Source: Legionella israelensis | GTDB taxonomy: Bacteria; Pseudomonadota; Gammaproteobacteria; Legionellales; Legionellaceae | DNA: 64,000 nt | Assembly (NCBI RefSeq): GCF_004571175.1 | Contig: NZ_CP038273.1 | Span: 3,153,864-3,217,863 of the forward strand | Direction of reading: 5' to 3' | Shown: positions 46,931-55,114 of the stretch, in pieces | Position numbering within the stretch: the first letter of the stretch is position 1 | How the letters are laid out: each line of letters starts with the position of its first letter | Made by a program: the position numbers and the translations under genes | The notes under the pieces: model-generated | Seen by the model: only the letters and a program-made list of their open reading frames with translations | Told to the model about the DNA's origin: nothing | The model's database searches: none

Positions 46931-48232
46931 TTATTCCTGCGTACTTTTGCAATAGGTTTCCTTGACTTTTGGTAAAATAAATAAAGAAATGAGAATACCT
47001 AGAGGCAATATGGCAAGTGCTTTATAATAGGCTGTGATGGAATATATTCGGACATTATTCGTCATATCGCCTTGCCATAGGGCATCCAGAATATAACCAA
47101 TAATGGGTTGCGCTATTGCAATACCTACCATATTCATCATATTCATAAAACTTAAGCCAGTTGCCACATAGCGTTTATCGCAAATTTCTTTGGCAACGGC
47201 AAATGCCGGCAGGAAACCTGCAGAAAATACACCAAAAAAGAAAAGAAGTACTTCCAGTAATGATTCTGAAGTTAAGGGAGCATATATAAAAAGAAGAGAG
47301 CTTACTAAAGCACCGATGCTGCCGATGTACATGGGGGGCTTTCGACGACCTATGCGACTGGAAAATATTCCCCAGAAAGGACTGGCTATCGCCCAACCTA
47401 CAAAAATAAGTGAAATGTAATTTGCAGCCATTGTTTTACTGATGCCCATTTTTGTCATCAAAAAGGGAACACCCCACAAGCCACCGAACACCGGTGTCCA
47501 CATAAACATTAATCCACCATAGGAGGCAATGAGCCATAATTGTTTATTTTTAATTAAGGCAAGCAGACTGGGAAGGACCCGCTCCCTTTGTTCCTCATTT
47601 TCTTTGACTTTGTCCCTGTATTTATGGGGAGAATCTTTGGCAATAATAAAAATAAGAGCAGCTAGCCCAATACCAATAACGCCCATAATGAACAGAGAAG
47701 TTCGCCAGTTATAATGATCTATGAGTAGTGCCAGTGGGGCTTCTCCACCTATAGCACCAAGCATACCAATCGTTACCATGATTCCTGTCAATAAGGCAAA
47801 GCGATCAGAAGAGAACCAATTTGCAGCAAGTTTCATCGTACCAACCGCAGCAAATGCTGAACCAAAACCGATCATAAGTCTTGCAAAGGATGCCATATAA
47901 AAATTATCGGTTTGTCCAAAGGCTATTGTGCTAATAGCACATACGAGGGTTGCAATGGTTAAAAGACGACGTGGACCGAAATAATCAAGCAAGACACCGG
48001 CTGGTAGCTGCATAATCGCATACGAGTAAAAATATACGCCGGCCAATACACCTAAAGCATGACTGGTGACAGAAAAATCCTGCATCAGTTCGTTACTCAT
48101 CACACTGGGAGAAACTTGCAAAAGATTTTCATAAAAATAAAATGCACAGCCAAGGCCCCATATAATCCAGGGCATAAAACATTTTAAGTTAAAAGGGCGG
48201 GTAGTTGATTCCTGAGGTTTTACATATGTCAT
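46931..48232 (-). CDS. MFS transporter
   Basis: The 433-residue protein has 12 membrane helices and the MFS loop 2-3 motif (GVLLDYFGPRR) and GFGSAFAAVGTMKLAANWF. It resembles the anion:cation-symporter and Pht-like MFS proteins common in Legionella and Francisella, which move amino acids or other small molecules. The substrate is not predictable. Alone, with 91 bp to miaB. Confidence 0.75.
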   Translation of the reverse strand: MTYVKPQESTTRPFNLKCFMPWIIWGLGCAFYFYENLLQVSPSVMSNELMQDFSVTSHALGVLAGVYFYSYAIMQLPAGVLLDYFGPRRLLTIATLVCAISTIAFGQTDNFYMASFARLMIGFGSAFAAVGTMKLAANWFSSDRFALLTGIMVTIGMLGAIGGEAPLALLIDHYNWRTSLFIMGVIGIGLAALIFIIAKDSPHKYRDKVKENEEQRERVLPSLLALIKNKQLWLIASYGGLMFMWTPVFGGLWGVPFLMTKMGISKTMAANYISLIFVGWAIASPFWGIFSSRIGRRKPPMYIGSIGALVSSLLFIYAPLTSESLLEVLLFFFGVFSAGFLPAFAVAKEICDKRYVATGLSFMNMMNMVGIAIAQPIIGYILDALWQGDMTNNVRIYSITAYYKALAILPLGILISLFILPKVKETYCKSTQE

Positions 48233-48592
48233 TGCTTATAAGTACTCCAGACTTTTAACTCCATATTGTTGCACAGCCTTGTCTTTTTTCAGTTTTCAGC
48301 GAAGATTTAATATTCAATTGCTCATTTACTTCAATAAGTTGCGCTTTAAATATTAAACATTCATCAAAATCGGCTAAAAAATACCATGCTGTGTAACCTG
48401 AGCTTTTAAAAAAACAGCAACTTCATGACAGGTTGCAGAAAATTAATAGCAAAAATTAAAATATTATCAGCTTGTGTACTAATTGTCTATTCTGTTTTTG
48501 TGTGAATTTACTTTTTATACTCAACTCAATTCGGCTCAGGGTTATTTTTACGGGCAGGAAATCAAAACTCAGAATATTAATTGTTTGGGACT
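48233..48592. other. Intergenic region upstream of the MFS gene
   Basis: This 360-bp AT-rich stretch lies between two same-direction genes. It holds the terminator-like hairpin at 48408-48436 and presumably the MFS promoter. No small ORF, RNA gene or repeat was recognised. Confidence 0.5.
48408..48436 (-). terminator. Terminator-like hairpin between transpeptidase and MFS genes
   Basis: On the minus strand GCAAC and GTTGC (10-nt loop) are followed by TG and a run of seven T. It is 157 bp past the transpeptidase stop, so it is a candidate only. Confidence 0.4.
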
Positions 48593-49309
48593 TTAATGAG
48601 GACTATCAAGAATAACACGTGTACCTCTCATACCTCCACCGGGCAAATCAATAAATTCTTCATTTAACCAGCGAGCATCTTCAATAAACATTCGTACACA
48701 ACCATGGCTATCCCTGTATCCAGGTACTATTGTGCTGCCATGTAATGCATAGCCTCTGAAAAAATGCATACAATAGGGCATCTTGGCACCGCCATGGTTT
48801 CCGTCACTGCGGCGAGGGAAAGCTGTGGAAACACAATCAATATCCTGTTTTCGGATAATTCGATAGGACCCTGCGGGTGTCTGACACGAGCCTCTTGCTC
48901 CTGAGCAGTTGTCTTTTCCAGAAGAAATGGGCCCCCACCATATGAGTTCGCCAGCAGCATCATAAGCACCCCACGCCAACTGTTTTTGACTGACATAGAT
49001 GGTCTTTTCCCCGGACGGTTCAATGTAGCGTGGAAAGGGTGAAACATCATAAATGGTCAATCTTTCCAGGTTTTTAGGAATCGCAATAATAGTCCCCGGT
49101 TTCAGTGAGGTATTCATTCGATTAATACGCCGAACGATATCCCGTTCTTCAGGATGAGGAAACAATGTATACCAGCTTTCACCATATCTGGTTTTTATGC
49201 AGAAATATTCAGGTTCATGACATAACATTTCGCCATAGCGTTTTGAATGCACAGTAAAACCAAATGTAAAAAGGATGATTGTTAAAATAGTCAGGAGGGT
49301 CTGTTTCAT
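48593..49309 (-). CDS. L,D-transpeptidase (YkuD family), periplasmic
   Basis: The 238-residue protein has a signal peptide (about 1-22) and an N-terminal LysM-like segment (ERDIVRRINRMNTSLKPGTIIAIP). The YkuD domain has HGSTIVPGYRDSHGCVRM, with the catalytic Cys in SHGCVRM. These enzymes cross-link peptidoglycan 3-3 or attach proteins to the wall. Four other cysteines (CHEPEYFC; CSGARGSC) could form disulfides. Monocistronic. Confidence 0.88.
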   Translation of the reverse strand: MKQTLLTILTIILFTFGFTVHSKRYGEMLCHEPEYFCIKTRYGESWYTLFPHPEERDIVRRINRMNTSLKPGTIIAIPKNLERLTIYDVSPFPRYIEPSGEKTIYVSQKQLAWGAYDAAGELIWWGPISSGKDNCSGARGSCQTPAGSYRIIRKQDIDCVSTAFPRRSDGNHGGAKMPYCMHFFRGYALHGSTIVPGYRDSHGCVRMFIEDARWLNEEFIDLPGGGMRGTRVILDSPH

Positions 49310-49523
49310 GACAGCTCCTTTATAATTCTTGCTAACTCTCTTATTTTAACGGCATCAGAAAGAAATACTTTATAGCTCATTGGTATTTTCGCTACGATAA
49401 AAGATAATTGCACGGAACCAAATACCGAACCATTCCTGACTATATCTTGGTCATCCTATTTATTTTTATCATTTTATCTATACAATTATTCCACTTAAGC
49501 AAGCTCTGAAGCAAAATTGCAGG

Positions 49524-49529
49524 TATAAT
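49524..49529 (+). promoter_or_regulatory. Perfect -10 box upstream of accD
   Basis: TATAAT lies 31 bp upstream of the accD ATG, giving a very short leader. No recognisable -35 at 16-18 bp, so the site may rely on an activator or be coincidental. Confidence 0.35.
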
Positions 49530-49560
49530 ATTTGTCTTTTAACAATCACAGGTTCTAAGT

Positions 49561-50424
49561 ATGAGTTGGCTAAAAAAGTTACTTCCATCTAAAATCAGAA
49601 CGGATACGTCCCAGAAAAAAGGTGTCCCTGAAGGACTTTGGGTAAAATGCCAGGGTTGCAATGCTGTTCTCTATAGCACTGAATTAGCAAAAAATTTAAT
49701 GGTTTGTCCAGAATGTCATTATCATCATCGCATTTCGGCTAGAGAAAGATTAAAGCAATTTCTAGATGATGATCATCAAGAAGAAGTTGCCGCTGATCTT
49801 GAACCCGTAGATCGACTAAAATTCAGAGACTCTCGAAAATACAAAGATCGCATTACTCAGGCTCAAAAAGCAACCAATGAAAAAGAAGCATTGGTTGTCG
49901 TTAAGGGATCACTGATGGCGCAGCCTGTAGTAGCCAGTGCATTTGAGTTTTCCTTTATGGGAGGGTCAATGGGAGCTACGGTCGGAGAAAAATTTGTAAG
50001 GGCGCTCAATGTTGCTGCTGAGGAAAAATGCCCATACATTTGCTTTACGGCAAGCGGAGGAGCTCGGATGCAAGAAGGTCTTTTTTCTTTGATGCAAATG
50101 GCAAAAACATCTGCTGCTCTTGCCAGATTTGCAGAGAGCCGACTACCTTTCATCGTTGTTTTAACGGATCCAACCATGGGAGGGGTTTCTGCAAGCTTTG
50201 CCAGTTTGGGTGATATTATTATCGCTGAACCAAAAGCCCTGATTGGCTTTGCAGGTCCGAGGGTCATAGAACAAACAGTAAGACAAACTTTACCGGAAGG
50301 TTTTCAAAAAAGTGAGTTTCTACTTGAACATGGTCATATAGATATGATCGTAGAACGTAAAAACATAAGATCGACTGTTGCGGAAATCGTATCCAAATTG
50401 ACTTATCCGGCTGCGGAGAACTAA
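49561..50424 (+). CDS. accD: Acetyl-CoA carboxylase carboxyltransferase beta subunit
   Basis: The 287-residue AccD has the four-cysteine zinc ribbon (VKCQGCNAV and MVCPECHYH), then the crotonase-like domain with [19 protein letters not shown] and the [16 protein letters not shown] segment. It transfers carboxyl from biotin to acetyl-CoA, starting fatty acid synthesis. First gene of accD-folC-dedD-cvpA. Confidence 0.95.
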   Translation: MSWLKKLLPSKIRTDTSQKKGVPEGLWVKCQGCNAVLYSTELAKNLMVCPECHYHHRISARERLKQFLDDDHQEEVAADLEPVDRLKFRDSRKYKDRITQAQKATNEKEALVVVKGSLMAQPVVASAFEFSFMGGSMGATVGEKFVRALNVAAEEKCPYICFTASGGARMQEGLFSLMQMAKTSAALARFAESRLPFIVVLTDPTMGGVSASFASLGDIIIAEPKALIGFAGPRVIEQTVRQTLPEGFQKSEFLLEHGHIDMIVERKNIRSTVAEIVSKLTYPAAEN

Positions 50425-50425
50425 C

Positions 50426-51712
50426 TTGTATCATTCTTTAAGGGATTTTAGTCTTGCAGAATGGCTTAATTATCTCGAAACAAGTCATCCGATAGAAATT
50501 CAATTGGGGTTATCGCGTGTTCAAGAGGCGGCTCGGCGTTTGAATCTGTTAACTCCCTCATGCAAGGTTATTACCGTTGCTGGTACGAACGGCAAAGGCT
50601 CTACAGTCGCAGCTCTTGAATCTATATATATCACAGCAGGCTATCAGACAGGCAGCTACACGTCACCGCATTTACTGCAGTTCAATGAACGAGTAAAAGT
50701 CAATGCGGTTATGGCTTCTGATGAGGATTTATGCTCGGCTTTTCTTGCTGTCGAAGAAGCTCGCCGGCATACACCACTTACCTATTTCGAAGTGGTTACC
50801 TTGGCCGCGTTATGGCATTTTAAAAAATACAATCTTGATATTATCATTTTGGAAGTGGGACTGGGCGGACGGCAGGATGCTACGAATATCATTGATGCGG
50901 ACTTGGCAATTATCACCACCATTGATTTTGACCATCAGCAATATTTAGGAAACACACTGGAAGAGATAGGATATGAGAAAGCAGGGATTCTGCGGGCCGG
51001 ACGGGAATTTATTTATGCTGACCACCATCCTCCGATTTCTGTGATGAATGAGGCAAAAAAATTAGGTTGCCGCCTTTACCGTTTAGGGCATGATTATGAC
51101 ATTGGTGGGCGAACTGAGAACTGGTTTTTATGTATGAAAGAAAAACAGATGCATTTGCCTCGCCCAAAAATTCAATTAAAGGCAGCCGCTTCCGCTATTA
51201 TGGCATCCAACCTTTTGCAAGCCTTTTTGCCTGTTACAGACCAGCATATAGGTGCTGCTATGCCTATGATAAATATTCCAGGTCGATTAGAGTTTATACC
51301 TGGCAAAATAGACATAATATATGATGTCTCGCATAATCCTCAGGCTGCCTGCCTACTTGCGGAATATATAAAAAAATTGGACAATAAAAAACGTGTCCAT
51401 GCAGTGTTTTCAGCTTTGAATGATAAAGATTTAAATGGCCTGATTAGGCCTTTAAAAAATGTTATTCATTACTGGTATCCCGCTCAGATAAAACTTAAGC
51501 GTGCGGCAAGCAGGCAGGCTATTTTACTGGCTTTTGAGGAATTGGATATATTTGTTGAAGCATTTTATGCTGATCCTTTAAATGCCTTTTTTTCTGCAAA
51601 AGAACGAGCAGAGGATGGTGATTTGGTGGTGGTGTATGGCTCATTTTATACCGTGAGCCAGATCAGGGATGCGCTACAGTCAAATTCCGTCGAGCAAGAG
51701 GAGATAATATGA
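50426..51712 (+). CDS. folC: Folylpolyglutamate/dihydrofolate synthase
   Basis: The 428-residue Mur-ligase-like enzyme starts at TTG 50426, 1 bp after accD, with GGAG 8 bp upstream. It has the P-loop VAGTNGKGSTVAAL, SYTSPHLLQFNERVKV and the Mg/lysine motif GYEKAGILRAG. The C-terminal domain ends VVVYGSFYTVS. It adds glutamates to folates. Its ATG-coupled neighbour dedD overlaps by 4 bp. Confidence 0.93.
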   Translation: MYHSLRDFSLAEWLNYLETSHPIEIQLGLSRVQEAARRLNLLTPSCKVITVAGTNGKGSTVAALESIYITAGYQTGSYTSPHLLQFNERVKVNAVMASDEDLCSAFLAVEEARRHTPLTYFEVVTLAALWHFKKYNLDIIILEVGLGGRQDATNIIDADLAIITTIDFDHQQYLGNTLEEIGYEKAGILRAGREFIYADHHPPISVMNEAKKLGCRLYRLGHDYDIGGRTENWFLCMKEKQMHLPRPKIQLKAAASAIMASNLLQAFLPVTDQHIGAAMPMINIPGRLEFIPGKIDIIYDVSHNPQAACLLAEYIKKLDNKKRVHAVFSALNDKDLNGLIRPLKNVIHYWYPAQIKLKRAASRQAILLAFEELDIFVEAFYADPLNAFFSAKERAEDGDLVVVYGSFYTVSQIRDALQSNSVEQEEII

Positions 51713-52410
51713 AAATTGAAATGGATGAAAAGATTAAGCATCGACTGATAGGTTTGGCAGTTATTATATCTATTGCTGCAATTTTTGCACCTGCTATCAT
51801 TAAAAAATCCAGCCAGCGCCCTGATCGTAACGTGACTATGAATGTAAAACTCCCGCCAAAGCCATTGTATCCTAACGTAGTTATTAAATCGGAAAAAGAA
51901 TTATTTCAAAAAACAAAGGTTGCTCATGTTGAATTAGCTCCCATTCCTGAAGAAAGTCAATTGCCTCAATTGACAAAAGCTGATCTCATTGAAAAGAATG
52001 TGTTCATTAAGCGGGCTTCTACTCCAGTAGAATTAGCCAAAAAAACATCTGCCAGACAAAATGCTTCTATTCCGGTTTCTAAGAAAGCCGTAGAATCACC
52101 TGATTTAAAAAATAAAGCGTTAGCGCAGAAAAATAACGTCTCCTCTCCCAAAAAAAGGGAAGCAAAAGGAGAATATACAGTACAATTGGCCTCATTTTCC
52201 AAGTTGTCTAATGCAGAGCATCTGTTGAAACATTTGGAAAGTAAAGGATATCGTGCAAAAATTCTCAGAGTGAAGCGTAAAACAGGCGGGTTTTATTTTA
52301 AAGTCCATGTAGTAGGAGCAGGGGACAAACATGAAGCTGAAAAATTAAAACAGAAACTCGCCAGTACATTTCAGTTAAACGGTTTTGTTATTCATACAGG
52401 AGTTAGTTAA
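51709..52410 (+). CDS. dedD: DedD-like SPOR-domain membrane protein
   Basis: The 233-residue protein has a short cytoplasmic N-terminus and one membrane helix (about 12-29). A disordered Lys/Pro/Ser region (40-150) precedes a C-terminal SPOR domain (GEYTVQLASFSKLSNAEHLLKHLESKGY). SPOR domains bind denuded glycan at the septum, so it likely acts in division. The position between folC and cvpA matches E. coli dedD. Confidence 0.88.
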   Translation: MKIEMDEKIKHRLIGLAVIISIAAIFAPAIIKKSSQRPDRNVTMNVKLPPKPLYPNVVIKSEKELFQKTKVAHVELAPIPEESQLPQLTKADLIEKNVFIKRASTPVELAKKTSARQNASIPVSKKAVESPDLKNKALAQKNNVSSPKKREAKGEYTVQLASFSKLSNAEHLLKHLESKGYRAKILRVKRKTGGFYFKVHVVGAGDKHEAEKLKQKLASTFQLNGFVIHTGVS

Positions 52411-52412
52411 GG

Positions 52413-52994
52413 ATGGAGTGGCACTGGCTTGATCTGGTAATTATAGCGGTGATTGCTTTATCAGTCATTACCGGTTTGTTCAGGGGATTTGTCAAAGAGA
52501 TTATTGCACTTTGTACTTGGATATTAGCCTTTTGGGTTGCATTTACCTATTCAAAGGATATTGAGCATATGTTCCCTGCTTTTCAAGATCAAACAGCTCG
52601 TGCAATAGTCTCCTTTCTTGTTCTTTTTTTCGCGGTTTTGTTGCTGGGAGGAATTTTTAACGCTTTACTTAGCTTCGTCTTAAGAAGAACCGGTTTAAGT
52701 GGCACTGACAGAATTCTTGGTATGGGATTTGGATTTATAAGAGGTGTTTTTATCGTGGCTTTGGTTATCCTTGCTATTAAAATGAGCTCTCTTCCTTACC
52801 AGCAATACAGCCAGGACTCGGAGTTATTTGCAAAATTTGAACCAGTAGTGAACATGCTTTATCGATTCATGCCTGATTTTATTAAGAAAATTAAGTCTCT
52901 GGATGAGCAGGGTATGGGTATCGAACTAATAGCCGATGATGTGAATACTCATTCGCGTGATCATCGAATTACTGATACAGTTTATACTTCCTGA
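52413..52994 (+). CDS. cvpA: CvpA-family membrane protein
   Basis: The 193-residue protein has four hydrophobic helices in the first 130 residues and the conserved ITGLFRGFVKEIIAL and GLSGTDRILGMGFGFIRG. CvpA relates to envelope integrity and colicin V export. In E. coli and Pseudomonas purF follows. Here nadD converges and overlaps the 3' end by 26 bp, so purF has left this locus. Confidence 0.92.
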   Translation: MEWHWLDLVIIAVIALSVITGLFRGFVKEIIALCTWILAFWVAFTYSKDIEHMFPAFQDQTARAIVSFLVLFFAVLLLGGIFNALLSFVLRRTGLSGTDRILGMGFGFIRGVFIVALVILAIKMSSLPYQQYSQDSELFAKFEPVVNMLYRFMPDFIKKIKSLDEQGMGIELIADDVNTHSRDHRITDTVYTS

Positions 52995-53619
52995 TGTAAT
53001 CGTAGACTTTTTCAGTCACTTCAATAGAGGAGGTCTGATCGCTTTTCACAGTGCGACGTATTTCGGTAGAAGAAATATCATGGTTACCTGCATTTAGACG
53101 AAATATCAAGCCGCTTTTACTTGTTAAAATCTGATCTTTTTCTTTGGTTTCGTATTGTTTCAGCAGTTGTTTGAGCCCATGTGAAATGTTTGTCAGATGA
53201 TAGCCGGGTCGATTAATAACAATAAGATGGGCTAGTTGAATTATTTTTTCCCATTGATGCCATTGTGTCAATTTATGAAAGGCATCTTCTCCGAGAATAA
53301 GGCTAAGAGAGGCTTTGGGATATTCACTTCTGTAACTCTGAAGCGTATCCACCATGTAAGACGGTGTTTCCCGTCGAATCTCACGTAAATCAATCGTGAA
53401 ATCAGGATAGTTATCCAGAGCTAATTTAAGCATATTAACTCTGTGTGCTGTACTTGCTTTCGCAGAATCTTTTAATAAAGTTGTCTTACAGGGCACGAAA
53501 AAAAAATGATCAAAATTAAAATTTGATTGAATAAAATCTGCTGTCTTTAAATGACCGAGATGAACAGGATCAAAAGCACCACCAAAAACAGCAACGCTGA
53601 GTCGTTTTTTTTTAATCAT
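52969..53619 (-). CDS. nadD: Nicotinate-nucleotide adenylyltransferase
   Basis: The 216-residue nucleotidyltransferase has GGAFDPVHLGHLKTADF with the HxGH motif and the C-terminal ISSTEIRRTV. It makes NaAD for NAD synthesis. Overlaps holA by 4 bp and cvpA by 26 bp (convergent). Confidence 0.93.
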   Translation of the reverse strand: MIKKKRLSVAVFGGAFDPVHLGHLKTADFIQSNFNFDHFFFVPCKTTLLKDSAKASTAHRVNMLKLALDNYPDFTIDLREIRRETPSYMVDTLQSYRSEYPKASLSLILGEDAFHKLTQWHQWEKIIQLAHLIVINRPGYHLTNISHGLKQLLKQYETKEKDQILTSKSGLIFRLNAGNHDISSTEIRRTVKSDQTSSIEVTEKVYDYIRKYKLYQ

Positions 53620-54623
53620 TTTTGTCCTTGACTGAAAGATAACACCATGGATTCCAATAAATGAGAAACTGGACCTGTTTTACCTGTTTTTATAAGTAAG
53701 TCAATCTTGTGAGCTGTTAATATAAGCTGCTGCAAAAAAGAAGGGGACAAACGATGGTTTGCTGTTTGATATAATTTTATCCGTTGCTTCCAAATTTTAA
53801 GTTTTTTGCAGGCATCAGTTAAGGAATATTGCTGTTGATGCACTAAATGTTTGAGTTGCAATAGTACTCTTATTTCCTCCGTTATTATCCATAAAATCAA
53901 ACTATAATCTTTTTGAAAAATCATTAGTTTTCTAAGTACACAGATTGCTTTTTCTGTCTCGCCAGCAAGGCAGGAAGCGGTTAAATCATAGAATTGATAT
54001 TCGGATTGATCGCTGAGTTGTTCTAATATTTCATCGGCGTTCAGTTCTGAGCGCGGAGGATAAGTTAAAATCATTTTTTGTATAGCTTGTGAGCAGGCGA
54101 GCATATTGCCTTGAACTTTATACAAAATAATATCAATAACTTTTGGCGTAAATTTTAATTGATGTTGTTGTAACTGACTGATTATCCAGCGTCTCATGTC
54201 CTGGATCGATGGGGGATAGGCGGAAATAATCACGGCTTTATCTTTAGAGGATAACCATTGTAACTGACTGACCGGAACACACGGACAGCGGATTAAAAGC
54301 AGGCAATGTTGATTTGCATCAGCGAGATAATTCAAGAGGATTTCTTTTCCGGCCTGATCTATGTTTTTCTTCTCATAACGTACATCCAGAAAAACATGAC
54401 TGGCAAAAAGAGAATAGCTATTCGTTTCGTCATTTAGCAGATACCAATCTTCTTTGGACTGAATGGTCAAGATTTTATAATCTACTTCCTTATTTAAACT
54501 GAATGCCTCCTTAATCATTTTTGTTTCTTCTTCTACGAAGTAATACTCCGGTCCGACTAAAACATAAAGAGGGAATATTGCTTGTTTTAATGATGGTATC
54601 AACGCTTGATGTTTTATAAGCAT
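53616..54623 (-). CDS. holA: DNA polymerase III delta subunit
   Basis: The 335-residue clamp-loader subunit fits the HolA pattern: LYVLVGPEYYFVEEETKMI at the N-terminus and the DMRRWIISQLQQHQLKF and ACSQAIQKMILTYP segments. Sequence conservation in this family is low. The position leuS-lptE-holA-nadD is decisive. It opens the beta clamp for loading onto DNA. Confidence 0.88.
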   Translation of the reverse strand: MLIKHQALIPSLKQAIFPLYVLVGPEYYFVEEETKMIKEAFSLNKEVDYKILTIQSKEDWYLLNDETNSYSLFASHVFLDVRYEKKNIDQAGKEILLNYLADANQHCLLLIRCPCVPVSQLQWLSSKDKAVIISAYPPSIQDMRRWIISQLQQHQLKFTPKVIDIILYKVQGNMLACSQAIQKMILTYPPRSELNADEILEQLSDQSEYQFYDLTASCLAGETEKAICVLRKLMIFQKDYSLILWIITEEIRVLLQLKHLVHQQQYSLTDACKKLKIWKQRIKLYQTANHRLSPSFLQQLILTAHKIDLLIKTGKTGPVSHLLESMVLSFSQGQK

Positions 54624-54631
54624 AATATAGG

Positions 54632-55114
54632 TTATTTGATAGAGCTCAGACGGTTTAGAATCTGAATGGCAGCATCTCGACGCATTTCACTTATCAATAA
54701 ATTGGCTTCTTCATCGGAGCCAAGGATCCGATCATTATTTACCGTCAACTGTCGCGTTACTGTGAAATGACTCAATGGCTTAATCGGCTTGCCTTTGGAG
54801 GTTTGGAGCTGAAAATCAACAAAATAAATCAGTTCATATTGTCTGGGATTGCTGCCACTGCCGATACTAGTTATTTGCTGCTCATGGCCTGCTCCTTTTA
54901 TGACAAGCCAGTAAGTGGCTTGTTCTGCAGAGGGGCTGATGGTGATTTTATAGGCGTCAAAATATTTTTCCAATGTATGTGTCAGCTCCCTGTCACCTCC
55001 CTGATTAATAATAAAAACATTATCCAGCCACTTAGGAAGATCAACTGAGCCGCGAAGATGAAAGCCACAAGCCACCAGTAAAATACTGGCAAAAAAGATT
55101 AAAATTTTTCTCAT
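54632..55114 (-). CDS. lptE: LPS-assembly lipoprotein LptE
   Basis: The 160-residue lipoprotein has the lipobox LVAC with Cys16 followed by GFHLRG, the family opening. LptE plugs LptD in the outer membrane to insert LPS. Overlaps the leuS stop by one base. Confidence 0.9.
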   Translation of the reverse strand: MRKILIFFASILLVACGFHLRGSVDLPKWLDNVFIINQGGDRELTHTLEKYFDAYKITISPSAEQATYWLVIKGAGHEQQITSIGSGSNPRQYELIYFVDFQLQTSKGKPIKPLSHFTVTRQLTVNNDRILGSDEEANLLISEMRRDAAIQILNRLSSIK

